From an uncultured Alistipes sp. (GTDB taxonomy: Bacteria > Bacteroidota > Bacteroidia > Bacteroidales > Rikenellaceae), in NCBI GenBank assembly GCA_938014215.1, contig CALLRW010000002.1, positions 62,001 to 126,000 of the forward strand: a stretch of DNA of 64,000 bases, read 5' to 3'. This document shows, one piece after another, positions 16,902 through 25,543 of the stretch (position 1 is the stretch's first letter; each line of letters begins with the position of its first letter). The notes beneath the pieces were generated by a model. That model was not told where the DNA came from. It made no database searches and saw only the letters and a program-made list of their open reading frames with translations. The translations under genes and the position numbers were made by a program.

Positions 16902-17312
16902 TCACCGCGTCGGAAACGACAGCGTCCGGGCATCCAGATAGGCATCCGGGAAGGGGCTCCAGTTCCACGCCTGTCCGTTCGACAGCGTGAACCGCGGCCC
17001 CAGCCGCAACGTGTTGTTGTCGATCACCGTCACCCGCGACGGCAGATTCCCCCGCTGGATCACAACCACCGAGGTCATCGATACCTGCGGCTTCCCCCTG
17101 CGCGTATCGTTCCGGTATTCAGGACGCCACGGCGTCATGTGCGACAGCGAGTCGGGCAAGGTGAAACCCGTCTCAACGGGCCGCCGCAGCACCGTGTCGG
17201 GCCGAAACTCCGCATGCGACTCCCCGCCGCCATGCTCGGGAATCTGGGCCAGAACCGGCAGCGCCGCAAAAGCGCTGCAAAACATCACAATGGTTAACAG
17301 TTGCTTCTTCAT
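16902..17312 (-). CDS. Small secreted protein of unknown function
   Basis: A 136-residue protein that I do not recognise. It has a typical signal peptide (MKKQLLTIVMFCSAFAALPVLAQ). The mature part of about 113 residues is proline- and arginine-containing, with PDSLSHMTPWRPEY and VVVIQRGNLPSRVTVIDNNTL, and has no cysteine. It lies 31 bases after the recO stop on the same strand and ends just before the shared terminator, so it is likely cotranscribed with prmA and recO. Bacteroidetes encode many such short periplasmic proteins. Confidence 0.75.
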   Translation of the reverse strand: MKKQLLTIVMFCSAFAALPVLAQIPEHGGGESHAEFRPDTVLRRPVETGFTLPDSLSHMTPWRPEYRNDTRRGKPQVSMTSVVVIQRGNLPSRVTVIDNNTLRLGPRFTLSNGQAWNWSPFPDAYLDARTLSFPTR

Positions 17313-17343
17313 CGCTTATCCCCCCTTTCTTTCTTATCTAACG

Positions 17344-18069
17344 TCAGAAGACCTCCCGTAGTATGTCTGCCGAACGGACCAGACCCATCCCCTCGAGGTG
17401 GTAGCCGTAGTAGTTCAGCATCGCCGTCAGAAACCGTCCGCGTCGCTCGCGGTTGAGCTCCAGTTCGTCCAGACGCCCCACCTCGAAACCCAGCAGTTCG
17501 GCCAGCAGCGACGCCTCCGAAGGCTCCATCCCACCGGGATGAAGCGGCGGTGTGGGGGTATAGAGCCCCTCCCGCGTGTCGAACCAGCTGCCCGGAAGGT
17601 AGTCGTTCCCGGGACGGAAACCCAGCAGCAGACTCAGGTTGACCAAAAACCACAGGTGGAAGTTCGAAACTCCCCGCTCCAGGGCATCCAGCGCCCCCAC
17701 CGAGTCCCAGACGAAACGGAACAGCTCCTCGTTCGGCTCGCTCTCGCGGATCAGCCGGTAGAGCGTCTCGGCCATGAACATCGCAATCGTCGTCTTCCGC
17801 ACGTCGAACGGCAGATTCTCCAGCGTGAAGCCCAAACGCACCTCGCGGAAGCGGTCCATCTGCCGGTGCGGCGACTCCAGCCCCTCAAACTCCAGCGGAA
17901 ACATCGGTTGGAACAGCGCCAGCTTCGACCCGTGGCCCCGTTGGCTGCGGACCCCCTGGACCATGTAGCTCCGCCGTCCCCAGACGTTGGTCAGCACATG
18001 GGCAACGAGCGACGTGTCGCCGTATTTGAGCGTGTGCAGTACGATGCCGCGCCCCTTGTAGCTCTTCAC
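17344..18069 (-). CDS. recO: DNA repair protein RecO (GTG start)
   Basis: A 241-residue RecF-pathway protein that loads RecA onto SSB-covered single strands together with RecR. The N-terminal OB fold is clear (GRGIVLHTLKYGDTSLVAHVLTNVWG), and the helical C-terminal domain follows. The zinc-finger cysteines seen in some RecO proteins are absent. The start is GTG at 18069, eleven bases after the prmA stop; no ATG fits. Confidence 0.92.
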   Translation of the reverse strand: MKSYKGRGIVLHTLKYGDTSLVAHVLTNVWGRRSYMVQGVRSQRGHGSKLALFQPMFPLEFEGLESPHRQMDRFREVRLGFTLENLPFDVRKTTIAMFMAETLYRLIRESEPNEELFRFVWDSVGALDALERGVSNFHLWFLVNLSLLLGFRPGNDYLPGSWFDTREGLYTPTPPLHPGGMEPSEASLLAELLGFEVGRLDELELNRERRGRFLTAMLNYYGYHLEGMGLVRSADILREVF

Positions 18070-18080
18070 GCCGGTCGCGG

Positions 18081-18911
18081 TCAGTTCGCCTTCCGCACGT
18101 GGACCATCATCCAGCCGTTGCGTTCGGCCCGCTCCACCAGCGTCATCCCGAGTTCCCCGGCCGCCGCAACGATCGAGGGGACATCCGCCTCGAGAAAGCC
18201 GCTCATCACCAGATCACCCCCTGCGTTGAGTGCCGCCGCATAGGAGGGCATGTCCGCCAGCAGGATGTTGCGGTTGATGTTGGCCAGGATAAAATCATAG
18301 TGCCGGCCGGCTATGCACCGTACGTCGCCCAGCATCGGCGTGATGCGGTCGGAGACGCCGTTGGCGGCGATGTTCTCGCGGCAGTTCGCATCGGCCCAGT
18401 CGTCGATATCCACCGCATCGACGTGCGTCGCGCCGCACTTCACCGCCACGATCGACAGAACGCCCGTGCCGCTGCCCATGTCGAGCCCCCGGCGTCCGGA
18501 GACCCCCAGGTCGAGCACCGCACGCGACATGAGCCACGTCGTGGCGTGGTGACCCGTGCCGAACGACATCTTCGGCATCACGACCACCTCCAGCTCGCCG
18601 GCCGGGGCCGCCTCGTGGAACGGTGCACGGATCCGCAGCCGCCCCTCGACATCCGTTGCCGGGTAGTTCCGCTCCCAGAGGGCATTCCAGTTCTGCGTCT
18701 CGATGGCGATGTAGCGCCCCGAAACCCCGTAGCGCTCCAGCAGCGCATCGACCTCCGACTTGCAGTCGGCCAGGCGGTCGCCCGGAATGTAGGCCTTCAG
18801 CGTCGAACCCTCGGTCTCGAAGCTCTCGAACGGATAGTCGGCCAGCTCGGCCGTCAGGATCTCGCCCTGTTCGGCATCCGCCACCGGAATCTGCAACGAT
18901 ATGTAGTCCAT
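18081..18911 (-). CDS. prmA: Ribosomal protein L11 methyltransferase
   Basis: A 276-residue SAM-dependent enzyme that trimethylates lysines and the N-terminus of ribosomal protein L11. The family signature MPKMSFGTGHHATTWLMSRA precedes motif I GLDMGSGTGVLSIVAVKCGA, and the substrate-amine motif LANINRNILL follows at about residue 205. It heads a minus-strand run with recO and a small secreted protein, and diverges from xerD across a 79-base gap. Confidence 0.93.
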   Translation of the reverse strand: MDYISLQIPVADAEQGEILTAELADYPFESFETEGSTLKAYIPGDRLADCKSEVDALLERYGVSGRYIAIETQNWNALWERNYPATDVEGRLRIRAPFHEAAPAGELEVVVMPKMSFGTGHHATTWLMSRAVLDLGVSGRRGLDMGSGTGVLSIVAVKCGATHVDAVDIDDWADANCRENIAANGVSDRITPMLGDVRCIAGRHYDFILANINRNILLADMPSYAAALNAGGDLVMSGFLEADVPSIVAAAGELGMTLVERAERNGWMMVHVRKAN

Positions 18912-18941
18912 CTTCTCGAATTTTATGAGGTAAAATTTTCG

Positions 18942-18949
18942 TATCTTCG
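18942..18949 (+). promoter_or_regulatory. Possible xerD promoter -7 box
   Basis: TATCTTCG has one mismatch to TAnnTTTG and lies 41 bases before the xerD ATG in the AT-rich divergent gap. Weak support. Confidence 0.3.
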
Positions 18950-18990
18950 TCCGGTAAAGTTACGATATTTCCCGAAAAAGAGCCCCGATC

Positions 18991-19887
18991 ATGGCCGAAA
19001 ACAGCAAAAAATGGGAGGACGAGATACGGCGTTACGCCACCTACGTCAAACTCGAAAAACGACTCGCCCGAAACTCCGTCGATTCCTACGTGCGCGATCT
19101 GAGGCAGTTCGCCGCGTTCGTCGTCGACGGTTGGGACGTGCCGCCGAGAAGGGTCGACCGGCCGATGATCGAACAGTTCATGGCCCGGCTCTTCGATCTG
19201 GGCCGCGAGAAATCCTCCCAGGCACGCGCCCTGAGCAGCATCAAGAGCTTCTTCAACTTCCTGATGATCAACGACCGGATCGAGGCCTCGCCCGCCGAAT
19301 TCGTCCAGATGCCAAAGTTCGGACGCCGGCTCCCAGACATCCTCTCGGTCGACGAGATCGACCGGATCATCGCCTCGGTCGACACCTCGACCGTCAAGGG
19401 GCTGCGCGATCAGGCCATGCTCGAGGTGCTCTACTCGTGCGGACTCCGCGTCTCGGAGCTCACCTCGCTGCGGCTGCAGGACCTCTTCTTCGACGAAGGG
19501 TACATCCGCGTCATCGGAAAGGGCGACAAGCAGCGGCTCGTCCCCATCAGCTCCGTCGCCCGCGACCGCATCCGCCGCTATCTCGAAAAACGGCCCGGGG
19601 CCCGCTCGAACGAGGAGGTGCTCTTCCTGAACAACCGCGGCAGGCAGCTCACCCGTGTGATGGTCTTCACGCTGCTCAAGGAGGCCGTGCGGCGGGCCGG
19701 CATCGACAAGCACATCAGCCCGCACACCTTCCGCCACTCCTTCGCCACCCATCTGCTCGAGGGCGGCGCCTCGATCCGGCAGGTGCAGGAGATGCTCGGT
19801 CACGAGAGCATCCTCACCACCGAGATCTACACCCATCTCGACAGCAGCCATCTGCGGCAGACCGTCGAAGAGCATCTGCCCGTCTGA
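18991..19887 (+). CDS. xerD: Tyrosine recombinase XerD/XerC
   Basis: A 298-residue site-specific recombinase that resolves chromosome dimers at dif. An N-terminal SAM-like core-binding domain covers about residues 10-100. The catalytic set is complete: R153 (GLRVSELTSL), K177 (GKGDKQR), H245 and R248 (HTFRHSFATHLLEGG), H271 (LGHESILTTEIYTH) and nucleophile Y280. Length and motifs match chromosomal Xer proteins rather than phage or transposon integrases, and no attachment sites or cargo flank it. The single-gene transcription unit lies between two minus-strand blocks. Confidence 0.92.
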   Translation: MAENSKKWEDEIRRYATYVKLEKRLARNSVDSYVRDLRQFAAFVVDGWDVPPRRVDRPMIEQFMARLFDLGREKSSQARALSSIKSFFNFLMINDRIEASPAEFVQMPKFGRRLPDILSVDEIDRIIASVDTSTVKGLRDQAMLEVLYSCGLRVSELTSLRLQDLFFDEGYIRVIGKGDKQRLVPISSVARDRIRRYLEKRPGARSNEEVLFLNNRGRQLTRVMVFTLLKEAVRRAGIDKHISPHTFRHSFATHLLEGGASIRQVQEMLGHESILTTEIYTHLDSSHLRQTVEEHLPV

Positions 19888-19952
19888 CTCCGTGACCGGA
19901 AGGTGAAAGTCGAAAAATGGAAGTCGGAAAATGACGCCGGGAAGAGGCAATC

Positions 19953-20303
19953 CTACAGCGGCTGGATCCGCGATTGCGGCGTGAGGCGCAGGGCGGCATA
20001 GTCGAGACCCGAAAGCACCACCCAGATCCCCCCCTCGACAACCGTCTGCGGGAGGGTCGTCGACAGGTCGTCCGAAGCCGCCCGAAGCCGTTCGAAAGCC
20101 CGGCGGTAGTCGGCCGGAAAGTCGGCGACGAGCAGCCCCGCATAGAACTCCGTGGCCGGCAGGCGGTCGGGCGCCGCACACGTCTCCACGAGGTACGTAC
20201 CGTCCCCGTAGAAGGTCACCAGCGGCCGGCGGACCAGCCCCTGCGGCGTCCAGAGCAGGTTAGAGGCTATCCTGCGGCGAAAGGGCCCGGCGGAAGAATT
20301 CAT
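19953..20303 (-). CDS. Hypothetical protein at end of the rbfA-lol operon
   Basis: A 116-residue protein that I do not recognise. It starts at the ATG at 20303 (MNSSAGPF) and overlaps the end of the DUF4296 gene by 44 bases. There is no signal peptide or membrane helix. The sequence has FYGDGTYLVET, a helical middle (DYRRAFERLRAASDDLS), and a beta-rich end. Overlap with the upstream gene suggests coupled translation. A longer form from TTG at 20324 is possible but less likely. Confidence 0.55.
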   Translation of the reverse strand: MNSSAGPFRRRIASNLLWTPQGLVRRPLVTFYGDGTYLVETCAAPDRLPATEFYAGLLVADFPADYRRAFERLRAASDDLSTTLPQTVVEGGIWVVLSGLDYAALRLTPQSRIQPL

Positions 20304-21081
20304 CGGCAAAAATCCGGATATCAAGTTGCTGGTCGTAGAGCTGCTCCACCGCCCGGCGGGTCGGCGGCGTATACTCCACCTTCAGGTCGCGGACCGTCAT
20401 CGAGGGACGCTGCGGCTTCTCCCCGAAGGTCAGGAAGTGGATGCAGAGGCGGCGGTGGGTCGAATCGGTCGTAAAGCTCCGTGTGAAGTTCTCCTCGCGG
20501 TTGCGGCGCAGCGTCGTCGTATAGAGGTTTGCACGCGTCGAGTCCCGCCGCTCAAGCCACATCACCCCGCGAAGCCCCCGCGGATTGCGGTCCAGCGAAT
20601 CGATCTCATACTTCAGCGAAAAGGTATATTCGCCGGGCTCGACGTCGATCGAATAGCTCAGACGCGACGTGTCGCGGAGCGCCGAAACCCGGATCAGCGT
20701 GTCGGAGACCACCGGCCGCGTAAAGGTCCGACGCGCCACGTTGTCGATCGTGTCCAGAATCGCAACCTCCCGGTCGTAGACCTTCCCCTCGGCCTCCAGC
20801 AGGTCGATCGCCCGCTCGACAACATCCCCGAGACGTGCACTCTTGCGCTTCGAGAAGTTGCCGATCGTATAGTGCAGGTCGTCGGCCGTATAGCCGTAAC
20901 GCGCAAAGATCGGTTCGTAGAGCCGCAGCGAATCCACCGGGCGGTTCTCCACGTTCAGATAGGCGTTCGTCAGGAACGCATCGTGGAAGATCATCGCCAG
21001 TTCGTCGTCCGGTATGATCTTGTGGCGGGCACAGCCCCCCAGAATCAGTATGGCCAGAAGGCCTGTCAGGAGTCGTTTCAT
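20260..21081 (-). CDS. DUF4296 lipoprotein
   Basis: A 273-residue lipoprotein: the signal peptide ends in LILGGC with acylated C17. The N-terminal ~100 residues match the DUF4296 pattern (IIPDDELAMIFHDAFLTNAYL, then YGYTADDLHYTIGNFSKR). The C-terminal ~150 residues are beta-rich and of unknown type. DUF4296 proteins are common in Bacteroidetes and have no assigned function that I know. It lies ten bases after the LolC/E-type permease, so a link to envelope assembly is plausible but unproven. Confidence 0.82.
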   Translation of the reverse strand: MKRLLTGLLAILILGGCARHKIIPDDELAMIFHDAFLTNAYLNVENRPVDSLRLYEPIFARYGYTADDLHYTIGNFSKRKSARLGDVVERAIDLLEAEGKVYDREVAILDTIDNVARRTFTRPVVSDTLIRVSALRDTSRLSYSIDVEPGEYTFSLKYEIDSLDRNPRGLRGVMWLERRDSTRANLYTTTLRRNREENFTRSFTTDSTHRRLCIHFLTFGEKPQRPSMTVRDLKVEYTPPTRRAVEQLYDQQLDIRIFADEFFRRALSPQDSL

Positions 21082-21090
21082 GAACGGATT

Positions 21091-22290
21091 CTATTTTTTA
21101 ATCATGCTGCGGACGGTGATGTTCGCAAGCAGCGTCGCCACAACCGAAAAGGCTACCGCAACGGCCAGCAGATCGCCCCAGCGGAACTCCACCGGGTAGC
21201 TCTTCGTCACGAAGGTCTCGGCCGGAATCTCGATCAGTCCGAAATGCTGCTGCAGCAGGCTCAGCCCCACGCCCAGCACCAGTCCGATCACGCCGCCCAG
21301 ACCGCAGATCAGCAACCCCTCGGTCCGGAAGATCGCCCGCAGAAGCCCCGTATCGGCCCCCAGGGCCCGCAGCGTCGCCATGTCGTCGCGCTTCTCGACG
21401 ATCAGCATCGACAGCGCCCCCACCACCGAAAACGACGCTATGACGAGCACCAGCAGCGCAATGAAGAAGATCCCCCACTTCTCGTAGGTCATGATCCGGT
21501 AGAACGAGGCCCGCAGCTCCTCGCGCGTGCGCACCTCGAAGGCGTCGCCCGCCGCATCGGCCACCGCCCGCCGCGTCCGGTTGAGATCGGCTCCCGGCGT
21601 CGTCCGCAGCAGCAGCGCCGAGGCCCGGTCCGGCGTCCCAAACAGCGCCTGCGCCAGCCGCAGCGAGGTCAGCACGTAGGTCCGCTCCGTATCGAGATCC
21701 AGCACGTAGACCCCGCCTACGGGTTCCGTGCGGCGCGTATAGTTCTCCATCGGCAGCAGCGTCGAGAAGCTCCCGCGACGCACCGCATAGAGCGTCACGT
21801 CGGCATCCGCCAGCGAGCGGATCCCCAGCATCCACGCCATCGACTGCCCGATGACCAGCCGCTCCAGATCGCCCAGACGCACCTGCCATTCGCCCGTCAC
21901 CACGGCATCCTCCAGGTCGAAAATCCGCCCGTAGGAGTCGTCCACACCGCGGATTGTCGCCGTGGCCTGCCGCCCGTCGTGCTCCAGCAGCGCACTCTGC
22001 TCCAGCGTGAAGCTGAGGGCCGCAATACCCGGCAGGCAGCTCAGCGCCACCGTATCGAGATCCCCCGGCGAGAAGGTCTGACCCCGCCGCGGCGTCAGCG
22101 TCAGATCGGCATCGAAGGCCGAATACATCGACCGGACGAGCGACTCGAAGCCGTTGAAGACCGACAGCAGGATGATCATCGCCGCCACGGGTATTGCCAC
22201 GGCCGCAACGCTCAGCCGCGAAATCAGGTTCACGACCGATCGCGACCGGGGCGAAAAGAGGTAACGGCGGGCAAAAAACCGGGGCAGCAT
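21091..22290 (-). CDS. LolC/LolE-type ABC transporter permease (FtsX-like)
   Basis: A 399-residue inner-membrane protein. One membrane segment lies near the N-terminus (about 27-47), followed by a large periplasmic MacB-like core domain (about 50-255) and three C-terminal segments in the FtsX permease arrangement (FFIALLVLVIASFSVVGALSMLIVEK with RRDDMATLRALGAD nearby). LolC/E release lipoproteins from the inner membrane for transport to the outer membrane. No LolD ATPase is encoded beside it. It follows rbfA with 13 bases between. Confidence 0.88.
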   Translation of the reverse strand: MLPRFFARRYLFSPRSRSVVNLISRLSVAAVAIPVAAMIILLSVFNGFESLVRSMYSAFDADLTLTPRRGQTFSPGDLDTVALSCLPGIAALSFTLEQSALLEHDGRQATATIRGVDDSYGRIFDLEDAVVTGEWQVRLGDLERLVIGQSMAWMLGIRSLADADVTLYAVRRGSFSTLLPMENYTRRTEPVGGVYVLDLDTERTYVLTSLRLAQALFGTPDRASALLLRTTPGADLNRTRRAVADAAGDAFEVRTREELRASFYRIMTYEKWGIFFIALLVLVIASFSVVGALSMLIVEKRDDMATLRALGADTGLLRAIFRTEGLLICGLGGVIGLVLGVGLSLLQQHFGLIEIPAETFVTKSYPVEFRWGDLLAVAVAFSVVATLLANITVRSMIKK

Positions 22291-22303
22291 GGCTCTACCG
22301 CTT

Positions 22304-22645
22304 TCAGTCCTCCTTCAGCGCCTGTTCGATATGCTCGATATACTCGAGCGAATCGTCCAGGAAGAACTGGATCTCGGGGACATTCTTCAGCTGGTTGCGG
22401 ATCCGCTGCCCCAAGGCCCGGCGGATGAACCAGTTCTGATGCTCGAAGCGCTCCATCAGCGCCTTGCTCTGCTCAAAGGGAAAGATGCTCACGTAGATCT
22501 TCGCGTAGCTGAAGTCGGGCGAGACGCGAACGCCCGTCACCGTGACCAGCGCCCCGCGGACCAGCGACGCCCCCTCCTTCTGGAAAATATCGGCTACGTC
22601 CTTCTGAATCTGTTTGGCAATTTTCTGTTGACGCGTTGTTTCCAT
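22304..22645 (-). CDS. rbfA: Ribosome-binding factor A
   Basis: A 113-residue KH-fold protein that helps mature the 5' end of 16S rRNA in the 30S subunit. The family pattern is clear: QKIAKQIQKDVADIFQKEG at the start, VTVTGVRVSPDFSYAKIYVS in the middle, and PEIQFFLDDSLEYIEHIEQAL at the end. It lies between an outer-membrane beta-barrel gene and the LolC/E permease with 12-13 base gaps. Confidence 0.93.
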   Translation of the reverse strand: METTRQQKIAKQIQKDVADIFQKEGASLVRGALVTVTGVRVSPDFSYAKIYVSIFPFEQSKALMERFEHQNWFIRRALGQRIRNQLKNVPEIQFFLDDSLEYIEHIEQALKED

Positions 22646-22657
22646 GTTCCTCTCTTT

Positions 22658-23482
22658 TTACAGTCCAAATTTGAATACTTCGCGGTTCTTCTGCCGCTTC
22701 GCCCGAGGCTTCCACGTCTCGAACCCCTGTTTGTTGAAGCGGTAGCTCAGCCCGACCGAGATCGTCAGGTTGTCGAGCGGAGACCGCATCGGCGTCGTAT
22801 AGAAGGGATTCTCCGGCCCGTCGTCGCTGTTGTCGTAGTAGCGGTTGCGGTTGCGAAGGATATCCGAATAGCCAAAGTAGTAGCGGACCCGGAAGTTCAG
22901 CTCGAAGCGCCGGATCAGAAACGCCACACCGCCGCCGCCCGCCAGTCCGTAACCCCAGCGGTTGTCACGCGGAAGCTTGAAGGCGTAGTCGCCCCCGCGG
23001 GTCCCCTTCTCCTTGGTCTCCGTATTGACGAAATACTCCTGCTCCCACGTCGACGAAAAGTTGTAGAAGAAGGTCGCCGCAGCCTCGAGGTAGACCCGCA
23101 CGTGGTTCTTGACCAGGTAGATGTGCGGCTGCCACACGACCGGCATCACCACCGAATTGATCCGCCGCGTATAGTAGAGCAGGTTCGCCGGCTTCTTGTC
23201 ATCCACCTGCGAGGCGTTCGTCGCGAACGAATAGGCCTGCTGCTGGAACTCCAGGTCCACGCCGAAGCCCCCCACGTAACGCTGTTTGCCGTAGTAACGC
23301 CACGTCAAACCGCCGCTGTAGAGCCCCCATGTGGCCCGTGTCTCCTGTTTCGGGTCGAAGCGTCCGCTTCCCATGCCGTAGCCCCCGATGACGCCCAGCG
23401 TATGCTGCGCCAGGGCCCCCTCGAGGCAGAACAGTGCCCCCGCGGCAAGTAGCCATCGCCGGATATCTCTCTTCTTCGTCAT
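22658..23482 (-). CDS. Outer-membrane beta-barrel protein (PorT-like group)
   Basis: A 274-residue secreted protein. The signal peptide ends ALAQ. About eight amphipathic strands with alternating aromatic residues follow (LYSGGLTWRYYGKQRYVGGFGVDLEF, FELNFRVRYYFGYSDIL, NLTISVGLSYRFN), then a basic C-terminal tail. The plan is that of small outer-membrane barrels in Bacteroidetes; PorT of the type IX system has a similar plan, but I cannot assign that role here. It lies six bases after the Ig-like lipoprotein gene. Confidence 0.72.
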   Translation of the reverse strand: MTKKRDIRRWLLAAGALFCLEGALAQHTLGVIGGYGMGSGRFDPKQETRATWGLYSGGLTWRYYGKQRYVGGFGVDLEFQQQAYSFATNASQVDDKKPANLLYYTRRINSVVMPVVWQPHIYLVKNHVRVYLEAAATFFYNFSSTWEQEYFVNTETKEKGTRGGDYAFKLPRDNRWGYGLAGGGGVAFLIRRFELNFRVRYYFGYSDILRNRNRYYDNSDDGPENPFYTTPMRSPLDNLTISVGLSYRFNKQGFETWKPRAKRQKNREVFKFGL

Positions 23483-23488
23483 GCTCTG

Positions 23489-25543
23489 CTATCTGAAATT
23501 ACTGAACATACTGCCCGCCGACCCGAAGCTGCTGTTCATCATCCCCTGGCTCTGGCCCTGGGTCTGACGGTTCTGCTGGCGCGGCTTGGCCGCCTCCTCG
23601 GCCCGCTTCTCCGCCTCGCGGCGCAGACGCTGCATCTCCTGCTCGTCGAGCATCCGCGACAGCGACTGCATCGTCACCGGTGCGAAGATCTTGTCCATGT
23701 TCATCGTGAACTCGATCTCCCAGTTGGTCTTCGTCGCGAAGGTGTTCTCCCCCGCATCGTTCACGTACATCTCCGCTCGTTCGGGCTGACGGCGCGCTAC
23801 CAGATCGCCCGTATCCCAGCGGCCGTTGCCGTTGCGGTCCTCGATGACCCGGAACTGGATCTCTCCGGCCGGAACGTAGTTGAACTGGATGTCACCCGCC
23901 TTCACGTCGCGGCGCTCCTGCTTCATCGAACCGTTCGCATCGAGCAGCTGCACGATGTAGGTCATCTGCGGATCGCGGCTCTGGACGTGGATCTTCACCG
24001 TAGCGAACTTCTCCGGATCGTAAACCGTATATTTCCCCACGATCGAGTCGTTGGCATAACCCGCCACGTCGCGGAAGACACTGTCCGGGATCGTCAGCGT
24101 ATACTGCCCGCCCGGAACCCAGTCGGCACGAATATACCACCGCCGAAGCTTTGCCGTGTCGTGAACCATGTGCACCGGAACATCCTCGATCGAATTGTCC
24201 TCCAGCTGGCGCGTCAGCAGCATCCGCGCCGAATCGATCGACACCAGCGGGTAGTCGAAGTCGATTGTCAGGTGGTTCTCCGGGTTCAGATCCCCCGACG
24301 TCGGCATGTTGAAGACGAAAGGATTCTCCTGTTTCGGCTCCTCGTACTTCTCGCCCGCCGCCTCGGCCTTCTTCCGCTCGCGCTCGATCTTCTCCCGCTC
24401 GCGCTCCTGCTCCTTGGTCTCGATCAGCCGCCACGAGAGCTTCAACGACATGGTATCCGGCTGCAGCCGGTTCAGCGTATCGTGCTTCAGGTAGATCATC
24501 TCGCCCTTGATCGTGTCGGGAAGCATCGCCGACGGAACGTTGAACCACAGGGCCACGGTATCCTTCCCTTCGGTCTGCGGATCGATGATCACCCGGTCCG
24601 CCGGAATGCTGTCAAAGCGCAGCGAGCGGATCTCGGGATGTGCCGCCGAAAAGTAGAGCATCGCCTGATGCTGCTTCGGACGCTGGCTCTCCGAGAGCAC
24701 CTGCCGCTTGAAGGCCTTGTCCATGAACATGCGGAAGTAGAGCTGCGGCTCGGCCGAAACGTACTGCCGAACCGAATCGTACCACATCGCGAAGTCGGGC
24801 ATCTCGGCCGGATTCCACGTCCCCTCGATGAAGCCCACCTGGTCGGTCCCCGGATCGTACATCTGGTTGTCGTTCTTGTCCTCGACGGCGTAGATCCGGT
24901 AGGGGATCGGCTTGAGGTTCTGCGCTATGAAGATACCGTTGTTCTCGGCGCGGGCAATCACCGCCGGCTTGTAGTTGAAGACCGTCGAGTCGTACTCCGC
25001 CACCTCCTTCACCGAATCGGCCGGGTAGAACCAGATGAACGACTTCGAAACCGAATCCGCCTCGTAACCGTCGGCCGTATAGCCCGACATGACCATCGAG
25101 TCGATCTCCGGACCCGTCGAGAAGACATACCGCATCGAGTAGAGCGGGTTGCCCTCGTTGTTGTCGCGGATCGCACTGCCGAAGTTCAGCGCGTAGGTCG
25201 TATTCGGAAGCAGCGTGTCGCGCAGCTGGATCACGATCCCCCGGCCGCGCTGCGTGATCGTCGGCTTCTTCTTCATCTGCGGCGAGGTGAAGAACTCCTT
25301 CTGCTGATCCTTGATCTGCACGAACTCATCGAACTCGATATAGATCTTGCCGTGGTTCGTCGTCGGACGGTTCGTCGAGAAGTTGTCCGGCAGCATCGTC
25401 ACGATCACCGGCGGCAGCGAATCCCGCGGTCCGCCCGTCGGCGTCATCATGCTCGCACACCGGCTCAGAAAGGCCGAGACGAACAGCAGCGACACGACCA
25501 GGCGCAGAAAATTCATCTTATGGCGCATGGCTCTCTCCTTCAT
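23489..25543 (-). CDS. Large Ig-like (Big_5) lipoprotein
   Basis: A 684-residue lipoprotein. The signal peptide and lipobox FLSRC are near residue 30, followed by PTGGPRDSLPPVIV and a Big_5-type Ig domain at about 45-150 (IYIEFDEFVQI, RDTLLPNTTYALNFG). The middle is beta-rich and interrupted by a highly charged E/R/K segment (about 345-380). The last 60 residues are rich in Q, R, S and G. The start at 25543 overlaps the previous stop (ATGA), so translation is coupled; ATG at 25528 or 25516 would also give a signal peptide. It is likely a surface or periplasmic structural protein of unknown role. Confidence 0.78.
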   Translation of the reverse strand: MKERAMRHKMNFLRLVVSLLFVSAFLSRCASMMTPTGGPRDSLPPVIVTMLPDNFSTNRPTTNHGKIYIEFDEFVQIKDQQKEFFTSPQMKKKPTITQRGRGIVIQLRDTLLPNTTYALNFGSAIRDNNEGNPLYSMRYVFSTGPEIDSMVMSGYTADGYEADSVSKSFIWFYPADSVKEVAEYDSTVFNYKPAVIARAENNGIFIAQNLKPIPYRIYAVEDKNDNQMYDPGTDQVGFIEGTWNPAEMPDFAMWYDSVRQYVSAEPQLYFRMFMDKAFKRQVLSESQRPKQHQAMLYFSAAHPEIRSLRFDSIPADRVIIDPQTEGKDTVALWFNVPSAMLPDTIKGEMIYLKHDTLNRLQPDTMSLKLSWRLIETKEQEREREKIERERKKAEAAGEKYEEPKQENPFVFNMPTSGDLNPENHLTIDFDYPLVSIDSARMLLTRQLEDNSIEDVPVHMVHDTAKLRRWYIRADWVPGGQYTLTIPDSVFRDVAGYANDSIVGKYTVYDPEKFATVKIHVQSRDPQMTYIVQLLDANGSMKQERRDVKAGDIQFNYVPAGEIQFRVIEDRNGNGRWDTGDLVARRQPERAEMYVNDAGENTFATKTNWEIEFTMNMDKIFAPVTMQSLSRMLDEQEMQRLRREAEKRAEEAAKPRQQNRQTQGQSQGMMNSSFGSAGSMFSNFR

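Noticed and set aside
18991..19887. XerD-like gene as integrase of a mobile element
   Set aside because: Length and motifs fit the chromosomal Xer type, and no attachment repeats, cargo or excision genes lie next to it; it is 12 kb from the phage island.
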